Shown: positions 52,530 through 59,325 of the stretch, piece by piece | Layout: each line of letters begins with the position of its first letter | Numbering within the stretch: position 1 is the first letter of the stretch | Source of the DNA: Deltaproteobacteria bacterium RIFOXYD12_FULL_56_24 | GTDB lineage: Bacteria > Desulfobacterota > Desulfobulbia > Desulfobulbales > Desulfurivibrionaceae | Assembly: GCA_001799285.1 (NCBI GenBank) | Contig: MGTD01000059.1 | Coordinates: 1 to 64,000, forward strand | Direction: 5' to 3' | Length of the DNA stretch: 64,000 nucleotides | Notes under the pieces: model-generated | Seen by the model: only the letters and a program-made list of their open reading frames with translations | What the model was told of the DNA's origin: nothing | The model's database searches: none | Translations under genes and position numbers: made by a program

Positions 52530-52875
52530 TCTGCATTGTATCTGGACCTTACCGGAAAACGATTCCGATTTCTCGCTGCGGTGGCGCCAGATAAAGAGTT
52601 ATTTCAGCAGGAAGTGCCATTCGGATACCTGTCATAGCAAGGGCAAACAAGCGATCTGGCAGCACCGTTTTTGGGAACATCAAATCAGGGATGAGAAGGA
52701 CTTCGTCAATCACGTTGAATATATTCATTTCAACCCGGTGAAACATGGCATGGCAACTTCACCCAAAGCCTGGCCGTATTCCACGTTCCATCGTTTTGTG
52801 CAGCAGGGGATTTATCCTTGCGATTGGGGCGCGGATAAAGAGATTGATTTCGAGAATAATGTTGGAAATGAGTAA
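52530..52875 (+). pseudogene. 3' fragment of a REP-associated tyrosine transposase (RAYT)
   Basis: The reading frame gives LHCIWTLPENDSDFSLRW, then AIWQHRFWEHQIRDEKDF and HVEYIHFNPVKHGMA, which is the C-terminal two-thirds of the RAYT/Y1 transposase family. The N-terminal third, including the first His of the metal-binding HxH pair, is missing. The catalytic-Tyr region near YIHFNPVKHG is intact. A canonical REP follows the stop. Confidence 0.8.
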
Positions 52876-52881
52876 GGAAAT

Positions 52882-52908
52882 GTCGGGTTTCGCTGTGCAC
52901 TACCCGAC
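52882..52908. repeat. REP palindrome downstream of the RAYT remnant
   Basis: GTCGGGT and ACCCGAC form a 7-bp stem around TTCGCTGTGC. This GTCGGGTTTCGC...ACCCGAC form is a typical RAYT-linked REP, and its place directly after the stop is as expected. A second repeat, GGAGTTCCGGTG...CTGTTGCCCCA, follows at 52926-52961. Confidence 0.65.
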
Positions 52909-52987
52909 CTACTCTATTTCGGGCAGGAGTTCCGGTGACAGGATGCAGAACTGTTGCCCCATAGTGGAATTTGGTTCGGAATCTGCT

Positions 52988-53093
52988 GAGGGAGAGGGAC
53001 GGGACGTTGCTTGCTAATTTGCTAAAGAGACCTCCAATCTTCATGAATAGCAAGATAGCAAGCAACGTCCCGCCCTTCTCGCCCCTCTCCCTC
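52988..53093. repeat. Long inverted repeat upstream of higBA
   Basis: Left arm 52988-53023 (includes GGGACGTTGCTTGCTA) and right arm 53049-53093 are near-complementary, with one asymmetric bulge, around a loop of about 25 nt. It ends 8 bp before the higB promoter and may isolate it or reflect a palindromic mobile unit. Confidence 0.65.
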
Positions 53094-53100
53094 TTTCTTG

Positions 53101-53129
53101 TTGATACCATTTTGGTATCATGGTAAAGT
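53101..53129 (+). promoter_or_regulatory. higBA promoter with overlapping operator
   Basis: TTGATA (53101-53106), a 17-bp spacer and TAAAGT (53124-53129). The perfect palindrome GATACCATTTTGGTATC (53103-53119) overlaps the -35 and spacer, the usual place for autorepression by a HigA-type antitoxin. Confidence 0.7.
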
Positions 53130-53134
53130 GACGC

Positions 53135-53428
53135 ATGCGGATTATTGCTTTATCCACCCTGCGGCTTTTCTGGAAAAAACATCCCGACGCCGAAATGCCG
53201 TTGAGAAATTGGTATGCCGAAGCGAGTCGGGCCAACTGGCGGACTCCAGCCGACATCAAGGCGGCTTATCGGAACGCCAGTTTCACCGCTAATAATCGGG
53301 TGGTGTTCAATATCAAGGGGAACGATTACCGTTTGGTGGTTGCCGTGCACTACGACCGGGGTTTGATGTATATCCGCTTTGCAGGTACGCACCGTCAGTA
53401 CGATACGATCAACGTGGAAACAATTTAG
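53135..53428 (+). CDS. higB: HigB-type mRNA interferase toxin
   Basis: A 97-residue RelE-fold toxin: MRIIALSTLRLFWKKHPDAE, RTPADIKAAYRNAS, RVVFNIKGNDYRLVVAVHY and an ending IRFAGTHRQYDTINVETI. The order toxin then antitoxin is typical of HigBA. The start lies 6 bp after the -10 box, so the leader is very short. higA follows after 9 bp. Confidence 0.88.
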   Translation: MRIIALSTLRLFWKKHPDAEMPLRNWYAEASRANWRTPADIKAAYRNASFTANNRVVFNIKGNDYRLVVAVHYDRGLMYIRFAGTHRQYDTINVETI

Positions 53429-53437
53429 GAGGCATGT

Positions 53438-53815
53438 ATGGATCTGAAGCCTATCCGTACCAAGAAGGATTATCAGACAGCTCTTGTGGAAGCGGAACGA
53501 CTGTGGGACGCCCCCGCCCAATCGCCCGAAGCCGACCGGCTGGACGTACTGGCGATGTTGATCGAGGACTACGAGCGTCAGCACTACTCGATACCAGACC
53601 CTGATCCTATTGAGTTTCTACTCCACGTTATGGAAAGCCGCGGCCTGACTCGCAAGGATTTGACGCCCTGCATCGGCCCCCGTGGTCGAGTCTCGGACAT
53701 TTTGAACCGCTCACGGCCCTTGACGCTGGAGATGATTCGACGCTTGGTGGTTAAGTTGAATTTACCAGCCGAGGTACTGATCCAACCCTACGAATTACAG
53801 GGGAAGGCTGCCTGA
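53438..53815 (+). CDS. higA: HigA-type antitoxin with helix-turn-helix
   Basis: A 125-residue antitoxin. The HTH region is ESRGLTRKDLTPCIGPRGRV, then SDILNRSRPLTLEMIRRLVV. The N-terminal part LDVLAMLIEDYERQHYSIPD is the family's conserved stretch. GGAGG precedes the start. It should neutralise HigB and repress the 53101 promoter. Downstream 53816-53993 has only degenerate GGGTCAGGT-type repeats. Confidence 0.88.
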   Translation: MDLKPIRTKKDYQTALVEAERLWDAPAQSPEADRLDVLAMLIEDYERQHYSIPDPDPIEFLLHVMESRGLTRKDLTPCIGPRGRVSDILNRSRPLTLEMIRRLVVKLNLPAEVLIQPYELQGKAA

Positions 53816-53993
53816 CATCTTATGGGTCAGGTCCAGGGTCAGGTTAGACTTTCGGACATTCTTCAACTAACGGGTGTATTCCGGAATATAAAAGCTGAGC
53901 CTGTCATCCTGCCCACCTTCAAGTTCACATAAATCCTCATTATCCGACACTGCCTGGACTGCTTGTCTTTATTTACCAGACCATGTTTTCGGT

Positions 53994-54031
53994 TGCTTGT
54001 GTGTTCATTTTTGAATATGATGAATACACAA
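53994..54031 (+). promoter_or_regulatory. parDE promoter and operator
   Basis: TTGCTT (53994-53999), a 17-bp spacer and TATGAT (54017-54022). TGTGTTCAT (54001-54009) and ATGAATACACA (54021-54031) form an inverted repeat across it, fitting ParD autoregulation. Confidence 0.6.
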
Positions 54032-54051
54032 AACTATGAAAGGAGCGTTTC

Positions 54052-54312
54052 ATGAGCAGAGCTACGACTACGACGATGACGGTTCGCCTCAGCGGCGCAC
54101 TCAGCGACTTCGTTTCCGCGAATGTGGGTGAGCATGGCGCCTACGAGAACATCAGCGAATATGTGCGAGACCTGATCCGGCGAGACAAGGAACATAAGGA
54201 AGCGGAAGCGTTCGAGCGCCTCAAAACCGAACTGACCCACGCCTATGCAGCGCCCGAAGCATCATATCACCCGCTGACGGCGGCGGACGTGATCGCACGC
54301 AACCGGGTCTGA
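54052..54312 (+). CDS. parD: ParD-type antitoxin
   Basis: An 86-residue protein with a ribbon-helix-helix start (TTMTVRLSGALSDFVSANVG) and ISEYVRDLIRRDKEHKEAEA, typical of ParD/CC2985-type antitoxins. The C-terminus PLTAADVIARNRV should wrap the toxin. AAAGGAG lies before the ATG. parE follows 6 bp later. Confidence 0.85.
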   Translation: MSRATTTTMTVRLSGALSDFVSANVGEHGAYENISEYVRDLIRRDKEHKEAEAFERLKTELTHAYAAPEASYHPLTAADVIARNRV

Positions 54313-54318
54313 TACGGC

Positions 54319-54642
54319 ATGACCAAAGCCAATATCAGCATCCAGGATGCCGCGTCCTACCGGCTTGACGAGATATATCGTTACACCCGCAACCGCTGGG
54401 GCACGCAGCAGGCCGACCGTTACATTACCGGCCTGTTTGATGCCTGCGACGGCGTTGCGGATCACCGGACGTTATCGCGCCCCGTTCCGGCCGAGTTCGG
54501 TATCGAAGGCTACTTCTTCCGCTATGAACGTCATTTCGTCTATTGGCGCTGGCTCTCGAACGGCGACATCGGCGTTGTGACAATCCTGCATGAGCGGATG
54601 CACCATATCGACCGCTTCCGGGAAGACTTCGGCATGAAGTAG
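54319..54642 (+). CDS. parE: ParE/RelE-superfamily toxin
   Basis: A 107-residue protein: ISIQDAASYRLDEIYRYTRN, GTQQADRYITGLFDAC, FRYERHFVYWRWLSNGD and VTILHERMHHIDRFREDF. The pattern is ParE, whose well-studied members poison DNA gyrase. It looks intact. It is the second of three TA pairs in the 53.1-55.7 kb island. Confidence 0.87.
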   Translation: MTKANISIQDAASYRLDEIYRYTRNRWGTQQADRYITGLFDACDGVADHRTLSRPVPAEFGIEGYFFRYERHFVYWRWLSNGDIGVVTILHERMHHIDRFREDFGMK

Positions 54643-54662
54643 AGGACGTGAAAGTTCCAGGT

Positions 54663-54697
54663 GGAGTTCCGGTGCCAGATACATAACTGTTGCCCCA
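54663..54697. repeat. Short dispersed repeat, second copy
   Basis: GGAGTTCCGGTGCCAGATAC followed by ATAACTGTTGCCCCA, about 85% identical to 52926-52961. Both copies lie next to TA genes and other mobile fragments. Confidence 0.55.
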
Positions 54698-54765
54698 CAA
54701 AATTGACCAACTTGTGTCAATCGGCATTGAAAATTGACCCCCAATCGGCGTCCAATTTTGACCCA
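54698..54765. mobile_element. Possible IS21-family end remnant
   Basis: Contains repeated blocks ATCGGCATTGAAAATTGACC and ATCGGCGTCCAATTTTGACC in mixed orientation. Arrays of such blocks resemble the multiple terminal repeats of IS21-type elements. No istA or istB genes are present. The identification is from memory of the motif and is tentative. Confidence 0.35.
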
Positions 54766-54773
54766 TGTTTGCC

Positions 54774-54982
54774 GGTACGCGATCACAGGGCACCACATCT
54801 TGCGGCGATCGGTCCGGCTCACGGACCAAAGTACGCATCGCCGGCCCGCTTATAGCTGAGCTGGGCAGCTTGTCTGCCCTAGCGAAACTTATGCCCTCTG
54901 GGTGCGCCGCAACCTGCGGCACCCTGTGACCGCTTGTTCCGTGGTTATTTGACCTTTTTGTGTTTGCCCCGTGATCGGTTAC
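54774..54982. mobile_element. IS66-type mini-transposon (MITE), copy 2, with target duplication
   Basis: A 209-bp element. The left end is GTACGCGATCACAGGG, and the right end is the inverse of GTAACCGATCACGGGG. It is flanked by a perfect 8-bp direct repeat GTTTGCCG (54766-54773 and 54983-54990). The interior shares long blocks with 46717-46889, such as CTTGCGGCGATCGGTCCGGC and GCTTATAGCTGAGC. It is non-coding. The 54991-55110 remainder shows nothing else. Confidence 0.85.
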
Positions 54983-55110
54983 GTTTGCCGACATCCCGGT
55001 GGAAAGCAGATATCAACCATCGGAGATAAAAATGGACATTCCTGCTTTATTGACTTAGAAGATCAGAGAAAACACCCCCTTTGCCTTTCCCCTGTTCATA
55101 TTCTTTCATG

Positions 55111-55139
55111 TTGCCCATCATTACCATTGGTGGTACTTT
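55111..55139 (+). promoter_or_regulatory. Promoter/operator of the phd-parE pair
   Basis: TTGCCC (55111-55116), a 17-bp spacer and TACTTT (55134-55139). The inverted repeat TACCA/TGGTA (55122-55126 and 55131-55135) overlaps it, as for an autoregulated antitoxin. AGGAGG is seen at 55151-55156. Confidence 0.5.
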
Positions 55140-55165
55140 TTTAAATACAATAGGAGGTACAACCA

Positions 55166-55444
55166 ATGGCACGCACACCACACATCATTCCCATCTCGGA
55201 CCTTCGCCAGGATGCAAGCGGAATCCTCAAGCGCATGGCGGCTTCACGTGATCCTCTGTTCATCACCCAACGTGGCCGCGCGACTGCCGTGCTGGTCAGC
55301 ATGCAGGAGTATGAACACACGCAACACGAGCTTGAAATTTTACGGCTGCTGGCCTGTGGCGAAAAAGAAATCGAGGCTGGAGGCGGTTTCGACATGAAAA
55401 CCGTATTAGCGGAAGCGGATGCCCTGCTGGCGGAACAACCGTGA
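55166..55444 (+). CDS. Phd/YefM-type antitoxin
   Basis: A 92-residue protein: IIPISDLRQDASGILKRMAA, PLFITQRGRATAVLVSMQEY, which is the Phd/YefM fold. The C-terminal toxin-binding region is KTVLAEADALLAEQP. The stop overlaps the toxin start by 4 bp. It is the third antitoxin in the island. Confidence 0.88.
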   Translation: MARTPHIIPISDLRQDASGILKRMAASRDPLFITQRGRATAVLVSMQEYEHTQHELEILRLLACGEKEIEAGGGFDMKTVLAEADALLAEQP

Positions 55445-55734
55445 AGATCGTTTTTACCCCATCGGCGCGCGACCAGTTTTTACACGCCCTTGCCTATATT
55501 TGCCGCGACAAGCCATCAGCGGCGGTTTCGTTTCGTCATCAGGCGGAGAAAACGCTCGCCCGGCTCCAGGATTACCCGGAATCCGGACGAACCCTCCCGG
55601 AATTTCCTGACACCCACTACCGTGAGGTGATCGTTTCTCCGCATCGGTTCTTCTACAGGGTCAAAGAGAATGTTGTGTGGATTGTGGCGGTGTGGCATGG
55701 CGCACAGTTGCCGGATAGTCCCACAGGTTGTTGA
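55441..55734 (+). CDS. RelE/ParE-family toxin partner of Phd/YefM
   Basis: A 97-residue protein: MKIVFTPSARDQFLHALAYI, KTLARLQDYPESGRTLPEFP, then REVIVSPHRFFYRVKENVVW and AVWHGAQLP. Intact length and motifs for a RelE/ParE toxin. Whether it attacks mRNA or gyrase is not evident. Confidence 0.87.
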   Translation: MKIVFTPSARDQFLHALAYICRDKPSAAVSFRHQAEKTLARLQDYPESGRTLPEFPDTHYREVIVSPHRFFYRVKENVVWIVAVWHGAQLPDSPTGC

Positions 55735-55922
55735 GCAATTTCCATAAAGTCATTCAAGGCTCTAACTGCCAAGGATTTCTTGACAGTTCAAACTGAGGCT
55801 CAGTGATAGAATCCGCGCCGCCCAAAATATTACACTCTGGACGCCACCACCCTGACGGCAACTTTGAGCAACAAAGCAATATGTGCAAATTGTGCACAAG
55901 TTCAAATTAAGGAACGATATCC

Positions 55923-57695
55923 ATGAATAACCCGTTAAACGAACAGCTCGGCACCACCGAGATTATCTGGCAACTGACCGATCTCTACCAGGGCGTTGAT
56001 GACCCCACGGTCGAGGCCGACATCGCCTGGTGCGAAGAGGAAGCCAAGGCACTTAAGGAACAATTCGCCGACAAGGTCGCGGGCCTTGAGGCGAATGAGC
56101 TTCTCGCTCTGGTTTTGCGTCTGGAAAAGCTGGAAACCATGATGGGCAGGATTGGCACCTTTGCTTTTCTCAATTTTACCACCCAAATCCAGAACGCCCC
56201 GGCCGGCGCTTTCCTGCAAAAGATCAAGGAGGCGAGCAGCCGGATCGGCCGAGAAACCGTGTTCTTTGAGTTGGAGTGGAGTAAGCTTGATGATTCCGTT
56301 GCCGCCCCATTGCTGGCCGATAAAACCCTGGCCCAGTATCGCCATCATCTGGCCAGCATGCGGCGCTATGCCAGGCATCTCCTGTCCATGGCCGAGGAAA
56401 CCCTGCTCATCGAAAAAGCACCGGTGGGCCGCTCCTCCTGGACCAACCTCTTTGAAAAGGTCATGGGGAATCTCAAGTTCGGGGAAAAGCAGCGAACGGA
56501 AGAGGAGGTGCTGACCGACCTCTACAGCCCGGAGCGTACGGTGCGGAGCCAGGCCGCCGACGAGCTCACCGACGGGCTTACCAGTCAGCTGCATGTGCTG
56601 ACCCACATCTTCAACACCCTGCTGGCCGAAAAGATGATCGACGACCGGCTCCGCAAGTACGACTCCTGGGTCAGCTCCATGAACCTGTATAACGAGCTGG
56701 AGGACCGGACCGTTGCGGTGCTGGTGGAGGCGGTCACCAGCCGCTACGACATGGTCCAACGCTACTACCGCCTCAAGAAGGGCATCCTCGGCCTGGAAGA
56801 GCTGTGCGACTATGACCGCTACGCCCCCCTGCCCCACCTGCCCACCACCCTGGTAGATTGGAATACCGGCAAGGAGATGGTCCTTACTGCCTTCCACGAC
56901 TTTGCCCCAGAGATGGGGGAGATCGCCGGGCAATTCTTTGCAAAGCGCTGGATCCACGCCCCGATCCTCGAAGGCAAACGTGGCGGCGCCTTCGCCCACC
57001 CCTGCGTGCCCGAGGTGCATCCCTATGTGATGGTCAACTACACCGGCAGCCTGCGCGATATCTCCACGGTGGCCCACGAGCTGGGGCACGGGGTGCACCA
57101 GTATCTGGCCGCCCAAAACGGCTACTATAACTCCTCCACTACCCTGGTCCTGGCCGAGACTGCCTCGGTGTTCGCCGAACTGCTCCTGTTCAACTCCCAG
57201 GTAAAGCTCCTGACCAACCCGGAGGAACGACGGGCCTTTATCTGCCAGAAGCTCGAATCCATCTTCGCCACGGTCTTCCGCCAGGTCTCCATGAACCGCT
57301 TCGAGCATGCGGTGCACAACGCCAGGCGCGAAAGCGGCGAACTCTCCCCAGAGCAGCTGGCCGGACACTGGCTCACCACCCAGCGGGCCATGTTCGCCGA
57401 TTCAGTCAACCTTCGGGAGGATTACGGGATCTGGTGGTCGTACATTCCCCATTTCCTTAACACCCCCGGCTATGTCTATTCCTACGCCTTTGGCGAGCTG
57501 CTGGTCCTGGCCCTCTACAACCTCTATCAGGAAGACCGGGCGGCCTTTGTCCCCAAATACCTTGACCTGCTACGGGCCGGAGGCAGCGATACCCCGGCCG
57601 AACTGCTCAAGCCCTTTGGCGTTGATCTGGATGATCCGGCCTTCTGGCTCGGCGGGCTCACCACCATTGATGGGATGCTGAAGATGGTGGAATAG
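55923..57695 (+). CDS. pepF: M3-family oligoendopeptidase PepF
   Basis: A 590-residue cytoplasmic metallopeptidase. The zinc site is VAHELGHGVHQYLA (HExxH near residue 386), with the downstream Glu in LAETASVFAELL. The N-terminal half is the helical PepF oligopeptidase domain. It cleaves short peptides. A TTGACA at 55780-55785 with TGATAG 18 bp later is a possible promoter. It is followed 3 bp later by yciH. Confidence 0.93.
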   Translation: MNNPLNEQLGTTEIIWQLTDLYQGVDDPTVEADIAWCEEEAKALKEQFADKVAGLEANELLALVLRLEKLETMMGRIGTFAFLNFTTQIQNAPAGAFLQKIKEASSRIGRETVFFELEWSKLDDSVAAPLLADKTLAQYRHHLASMRRYARHLLSMAEETLLIEKAPVGRSSWTNLFEKVMGNLKFGEKQRTEEEVLTDLYSPERTVRSQAADELTDGLTSQLHVLTHIFNTLLAEKMIDDRLRKYDSWVSSMNLYNELEDRTVAVLVEAVTSRYDMVQRYYRLKKGILGLEELCDYDRYAPLPHLPTTLVDWNTGKEMVLTAFHDFAPEMGEIAGQFFAKRWIHAPILEGKRGGAFAHPCVPEVHPYVMVNYTGSLRDISTVAHELGHGVHQYLAAQNGYYNSSTTLVLAETASVFAELLLFNSQVKLLTNPEERRAFICQKLESIFATVFRQVSMNRFEHAVHNARRESGELSPEQLAGHWLTTQRAMFADSVNLREDYGIWWSYIPHFLNTPGYVYSYAFGELLVLALYNLYQEDRAAFVPKYLDLLRAGGSDTPAELLKPFGVDLDDPAFWLGGLTTIDGMLKMVE

Positions 57696-57698
57696 AGC

Positions 57699-58070
57699 AT
57701 GAACATGCGTAAAAAATCAGCCAACAATTCCTGCCTGGTCTACTCCACGGAACACGGGCGAACCTGCCCGAACTGCGCCAGGCCCGTTACCGAGTGCAGC
57801 TGCGGGCAGAAAAAAGCCACAGCAAAAGGCGACGGCATCGTCCGGGTCTCGCGGGAAACCAAAGGGCGCAAAGGGAGCGGCGTTACCCTGCTCACCGGGC
57901 TGCCCCTGGCTGAACCTGAGCTGGCATCCCTGGCCAGGCAGCTCAAGCAGCGCTGCGGCAGCGGCGGCACCGTGAAAAACGGGGTTATCGAGGTACAGGG
58001 CGACCAGCGAGAGGTGGTGCTGGCAGAGCTGATCCGCCTTGGCTATCAGGCAAAAATGGCGGGCGGCTGA
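57699..58070 (+). CDS. yciH: SUI1-family translation factor YciH
   Basis: A 123-residue protein. A zinc-like Cys cluster ([14 protein letters not shown]) at about 23-36 is followed by the SUI1 domain: [40 protein letters not shown], and [12 protein letters not shown]. YciH is the bacterial relative of eIF1 and affects initiation fidelity under stress. It overlaps the GIY-YIG gene by one base. Confidence 0.9.
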   Translation: MNMRKKSANNSCLVYSTEHGRTCPNCARPVTECSCGQKKATAKGDGIVRVSRETKGRKGSGVTLLTGLPLAEPELASLARQLKQRCGSGGTVKNGVIEVQGDQREVVLAELIRLGYQAKMAGG

Positions 58071-58345
58071 TGAGCGGTCCATCCCCCACCCCGCCCGCCT
58101 GGTTTGTCTATCTGGTTCGCTGCCGGGATAACACCCTCTATTGCGGGATAGCCAAAGACCTGGATCGAAGACTGGCGGAGCACAACTCCGCGGACAAAGG
58201 GGCGAAATACACCAGGGGGCGGCGACCGGTGCAGCTGGTCTATGCTGAGGAGGTCTCTTCCAGGGCGAAAGCGACCCAGCGGGAAGGCCGGATCAAAAGA
58301 ATGACCAGAATCCAAAAAAAAGTGCTCATCCAGACCGGGATCTAA
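58070..58345 (+). CDS. GIY-YIG domain protein (UPF0213)
   Basis: A 91-residue protein: [20 protein letters not shown] carries the GIY-YIG variant (VYL...YCG), with [20 protein letters not shown] downstream. Small stand-alone GIY-YIG proteins such as YhbQ are DNA-repair-like nucleases with unclear substrates. It is translationally coupled to yciH. Confidence 0.87.
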   Translation: MSGPSPTPPAWFVYLVRCRDNTLYCGIAKDLDRRLAEHNSADKGAKYTRGRRPVQLVYAEEVSSRAKATQREGRIKRMTRIQKKVLIQTGI

Positions 58346-58392
58346 CGTTAGAAGCGCAATGCATCACGGAAAGCCACACTTCGGAGAAAGCC

Positions 58393-58482
58393 ATGAATGT
58401 ATTTATCGCAGGCGGCACCGGTTTCATCGGCCAGGCTCTTATCAAAGAACTTCTCCAGCAGGGCCATAAGGTTAAAGACTAA
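58393..58482 (+). pseudogene. 5' fragment of an NAD-dependent epimerase gene
   Basis: An ATG at 58393 with GGAGA upstream opens a 29-codon frame, NVFIAGGTGFIGQALIKELL, which is the Rossmann GxxGxxG start of an SDR epimerase. It ends in TAA within a TAAAGGCTAAAGGCTAAA tract. The other 260 or so residues are missing. It could also be a short real peptide, but this is less likely. Confidence 0.6.
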
Positions 58483-58599
58483 AGGCTAAAGGCTAAAAGA
58501 AACTTTTTCCACCTTCCTCCGGCAAGGATTTTTCGGTAAAGGGGATAAAAAAACGCTGCTGTCCTTTCACCTTTAAACTTTCATCTTGCTCCTGTCTTT

Positions 58600-59070
58600 T
58601 TACTTGCTCGCCAGATTGGCCTCCAGCACAAAGGTGCCGCAGTCTGCTTTGAATGGGATCACGATGATCGGCATGTTGCCGTGGTGATGGATATGCACGC
58701 CCTTGCCGGTCACCATGGTAGGGGTAGCAAGGTTAAAGCTCAAGCCAAGCTTGCCGAATTCCGCCTTGGCCCCGCCGCAGATCATGTTGGTGATCTCACC
58801 CACGGCATCGACAATGTCATTGTCAATGGTGGTCTTGGCATCTTCCATGAGCATCCTGGCAACAATCTGCAGGATGCAGGCAGCCGGGAAGCTGATGGTC
58901 AAGCTGCCTTCAACGTTCTCGGAGGCCATGCCTATAATGCCGGTCACATCGCCATAGGTAGTTACGCCTTCCTTGAGATAAGGTTTCTGCCCGACAAGTT
59001 TGGTTTGGGCCATGGTCTCCAGGACATTTTTGGTGGCGTGCATAAAAGGATTAAGATATTCAGCCTTCAT
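58600..59070 (-). CDS. cheX: CheX-family phosphatase
   Basis: A 156-residue protein. EYLNPFMHATKNVLETMAQT opens the CheX fold, and the active-site motif is DAVGEITNMICGGAKAEF (ExxN). CheX dephosphorylates CheY. With CheV at 9.2 kb it shows that the organism runs a chemotaxis-type pathway, though the rest is outside the window. The 59071-59325 gap shows only a hairpin. Confidence 0.88.
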   Translation of the reverse strand: MKAEYLNPFMHATKNVLETMAQTKLVGQKPYLKEGVTTYGDVTGIIGMASENVEGSLTISFPAACILQIVARMLMEDAKTTIDNDIVDAVGEITNMICGGAKAEFGKLGLSFNLATPTMVTGKGVHIHHHGNMPIIVIPFKADCGTFVLEANLASK

Positions 59071-59298
59071 ATAAATACGTTCCCCTTTCTTTCATTCAAA
59101 CATCCGGCGAAAAACCAGCGTGGATTGTGTATTCCTGCTGATAGCCCACAAATACTGGCCATCTTTACAACATCCTACAACATTTTTGGATATGATCCTA
59201 AAAAAAAGATCAAGAAAAACAGAAGACTTTCCGGCGAGTTGCAAAACCGGAACCGGAAACCGCTATCTTAGCAAGTTTTTTCCTCTCAACCGGGCCTT

Positions 59299-59322
59299 AG
59301 AGCTTGTCCGTAGACAAGTTCT
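59299..59322. repeat. Stem-loop near the DUF255 gene stop
   Basis: AGAGCTTGTC and GACAAGTTCT form a 10-bp stem (one mismatch) around CGTA. No T-tract. It may help terminate the minus-strand gene at 59326. Confidence 0.4.
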
Positions 59323-59325
59323 AAA

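Noticed and set aside
55935-57368. A 477-codon minus-strand reading frame
   Set aside because: Antisense to pepF with its HExxH site.
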